Assembly: GCA_947000775.1 (NCBI GenBank)
Contig: CAMQGK010000171.1
Span: 546,001-610,000 of the forward strand
DNA length: 64,000 nucleotides
Reading direction: 5' to 3'
DNA from: Pterois miles
Lineage: Eukaryota > Chordata > Actinopteri > Perciformes > Scorpaenidae
The position numbers and the translations under genes are program-made. This document shows, piece after piece, positions 62,798 to 64,000 of this stretch. A model generated the notes under the pieces. It was given only the letters and a program-made list of their open reading frames with translations. It had not been told where the DNA came from and ran no database searches. The first letter of the stretch is position 1; the number at the start of each line of letters is the position of its first letter.

Positions 62798-62977
62798 GGG
62801 TGCTCTCGTAGCTCACCTGGTAGAACATGTGCCCCATTTACCAAGACTGAATGCTTACCACAGCAGCCCGAGATTTGCATCCGACTTACGGCACTTTGCT
62901 GCATGTCATCCTCTGTCTCCCTTTCAGAACTATCACTGTCTCTCTCTCTATTAAAGGCAAAAAAGCAAAAAAACAAC
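62798..62977 (+). mobile_element. tRNA-derived SINE (percomorph type)
   Basis: tRNA-like head with A-box-like tagctcacctggtagaaca and a degenerate B box (gagatttgcatccgac). The body is ggcactttgctgcatgtcat, followed by a pyrimidine tract and the tail ctattaaaggcaaaaaagca. I recognise this as a common percomorph SINE. The TATTAAAGGCAAAAAA tail gives the + orientation. Confidence 0.75.
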
Positions 62978-62994
62978 AATGAAAATAATCGTAA

Positions 62995-63370
62995 ATCATA
63001 ATAAGCAAAGTAACTATCGATGTCAAATACATGGAGTAAAAAGTGCAATATTTGCCTCTGAAATGCAGCAGACCCGAAGTACAAAGTATCACAGTTAAGT
63101 TAAGTACAAGTAGCTAAAAAATGCTACTTAAACTACTCAAGTACAGTAGTTGAGCAATTGTACCTTTGCATCTATCTCAGCATTACAGCCTCAGGACTGT
63201 CGTCATGTATGTTTACTTCTCATTTTCATGATTTAAAAGATGACTGTCAGTGGAGTACAATAGTAAAGAGAACAATATTTCCCTCTGACATGTAGCATAA
63301 GTATAAATAGCAAACAGAAATACTCAAGCACTGTACATACAAGGCAGTAGTTGAGAATATGTAACTTTCT
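62995..63370. repeat. Teleost dispersed repeat (two tandem-like pieces)
   Basis: aaatacatggagtaaaaagt, actcaagtacagtagttgag and ttgtacctttgcatctat, repeated in weaker form at 63240-63365 (gtggagtacaatagtaaaga, atactcaagcactgtacata). Same family as 33115-33365. Confidence 0.6.
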
Positions 63371-63860
63371 CCTACTGGAAGTTATTGAACTGCTGCAAGT
63401 TTTTGCTTTCAAATAAATGTTATTCAAACATAAAATTTCTATGTTGAATGACTGAAACCTTGTTCTAACCTTGACCCAACATGAAAGCATGAAAGGTTTA
63501 ATCTAATCTTACCCGTGATAAAATAATTGTAGGTATATGTGTGTGATGAAATATGTATTGAAATGCACTTTTGTAAAAGTGCACTAAAGAACAAGTGAGA
63601 TAAGAAAGTCAAACAAAGCACATGAGAACGGACTGATTTGGTCTTTAAATAGTTGTTTTTCTGTAGGGTGTACAGAGGCTGTAACACTCTCATCTGGTAA
63701 CATTTAAGCTCCACATCTCTGGACACATTTTAAAACCCCCACATGTAACAGGCAGCATTCAAGCCTGTGGATAGGGGAGTTTTTCAGTGCCTGGGAAAAA
63801 TGCTCAAACCATTATTAGACAACGACAGAGGCTGTCAATCAGTGTGGGGGGTGGACGCAA

Positions 63861-63861
<1 letters not shown>

Positions 63862-63937
<76 letters not shown>
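63862..63937. repeat. (CA)38 microsatellite
   Basis: 76 bp of uninterrupted CA repeat. The overlapping open frame of alternating Thr-His is an artefact of the repeat. Confidence 0.97.
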
Positions 63938-63938
<1 letters not shown>

Positions 63939-64000
63939 CCACAAGAAGGGAGGGGCAGTGACCTAGGGGTTTTAGGTCAACTCATTTACTCTGTGCATCC

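Noticed and set aside
63767..63961. Open frame with a long Thr-His repeat
   Set aside because: Direct product of the CA microsatellite.

Overview
The window is nuclear DNA of a ray-finned fish, most likely a percomorph teleost. The evidence is split vertebrate genes with GT-AG introns and many interspersed repeat types familiar from percomorph genomes: small terminal-inverted-repeat MITEs, a Tc1 remnant, a tRNA-headed SINE and CA microsatellites. All four genes were recognised from exon translations compared with remembered human family members. No database search was run.

Layout: (1) 1-22949, the 3' part of GTPBP3 on the + strand (mitochondrial tRNA-modifying GTPase). Three exons lie at 775-3695 and the last at 22718-22949. 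The roughly 19-kb intron between them is almost entirely one AT-rich satellite array, the most striking object in the window. (2) 22950-29250, GTPBP3 3' end and repeat-rich spacer. (3) 29252-36340, PLVAP on the - strand (endothelial diaphragm glycoprotein). Its large intron holds a second, smaller block of the same satellite, split by a transposon. (4) 36341-39930, spacer with two MITEs. (5) 39931-45745, BABAM1/MERIT40 on the - strand (BRCA1-A and BRISC subunit), with a 25-nt microexon, a noncoding first exon and a ZNF143-like promoter element. (6) 45746-47561, shared upstream region of the head-to-head pair BABAM1/USHBP1. (7) 47562-58825, USHBP1 (MCC2) on the + strand, 14 coding exons and about 701 residues, with two GC-AG introns and a C-terminal PDZ ligand. 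(8) 58826-64000, spacer with repeats, a SINE and a 76-bp CA tract.

The four genes do not form a pathway. Their grouping is conserved linkage: in human 19p13.11, as I recall it, USHBP1/BABAM1 are head-to-head and GTPBP3/PLVAP tail-to-tail, with ANKLE1, ABHD8, MRPL34, DDA1 and ANO8 between the pairs. Here the two pairs are directly adjacent.

The best candidate for something undescribed is the intronic satellite. A core of roughly 150-bp composite units (about 5.3-18.65 kb) is flanked by decayed short-motif arrays. It carries internal duplications with exact 3101-bp and 905-bp offsets, has a sister block in the neighbouring gene in the same transcriptional sense, and has to be transcribed and spliced out of GTPBP3.
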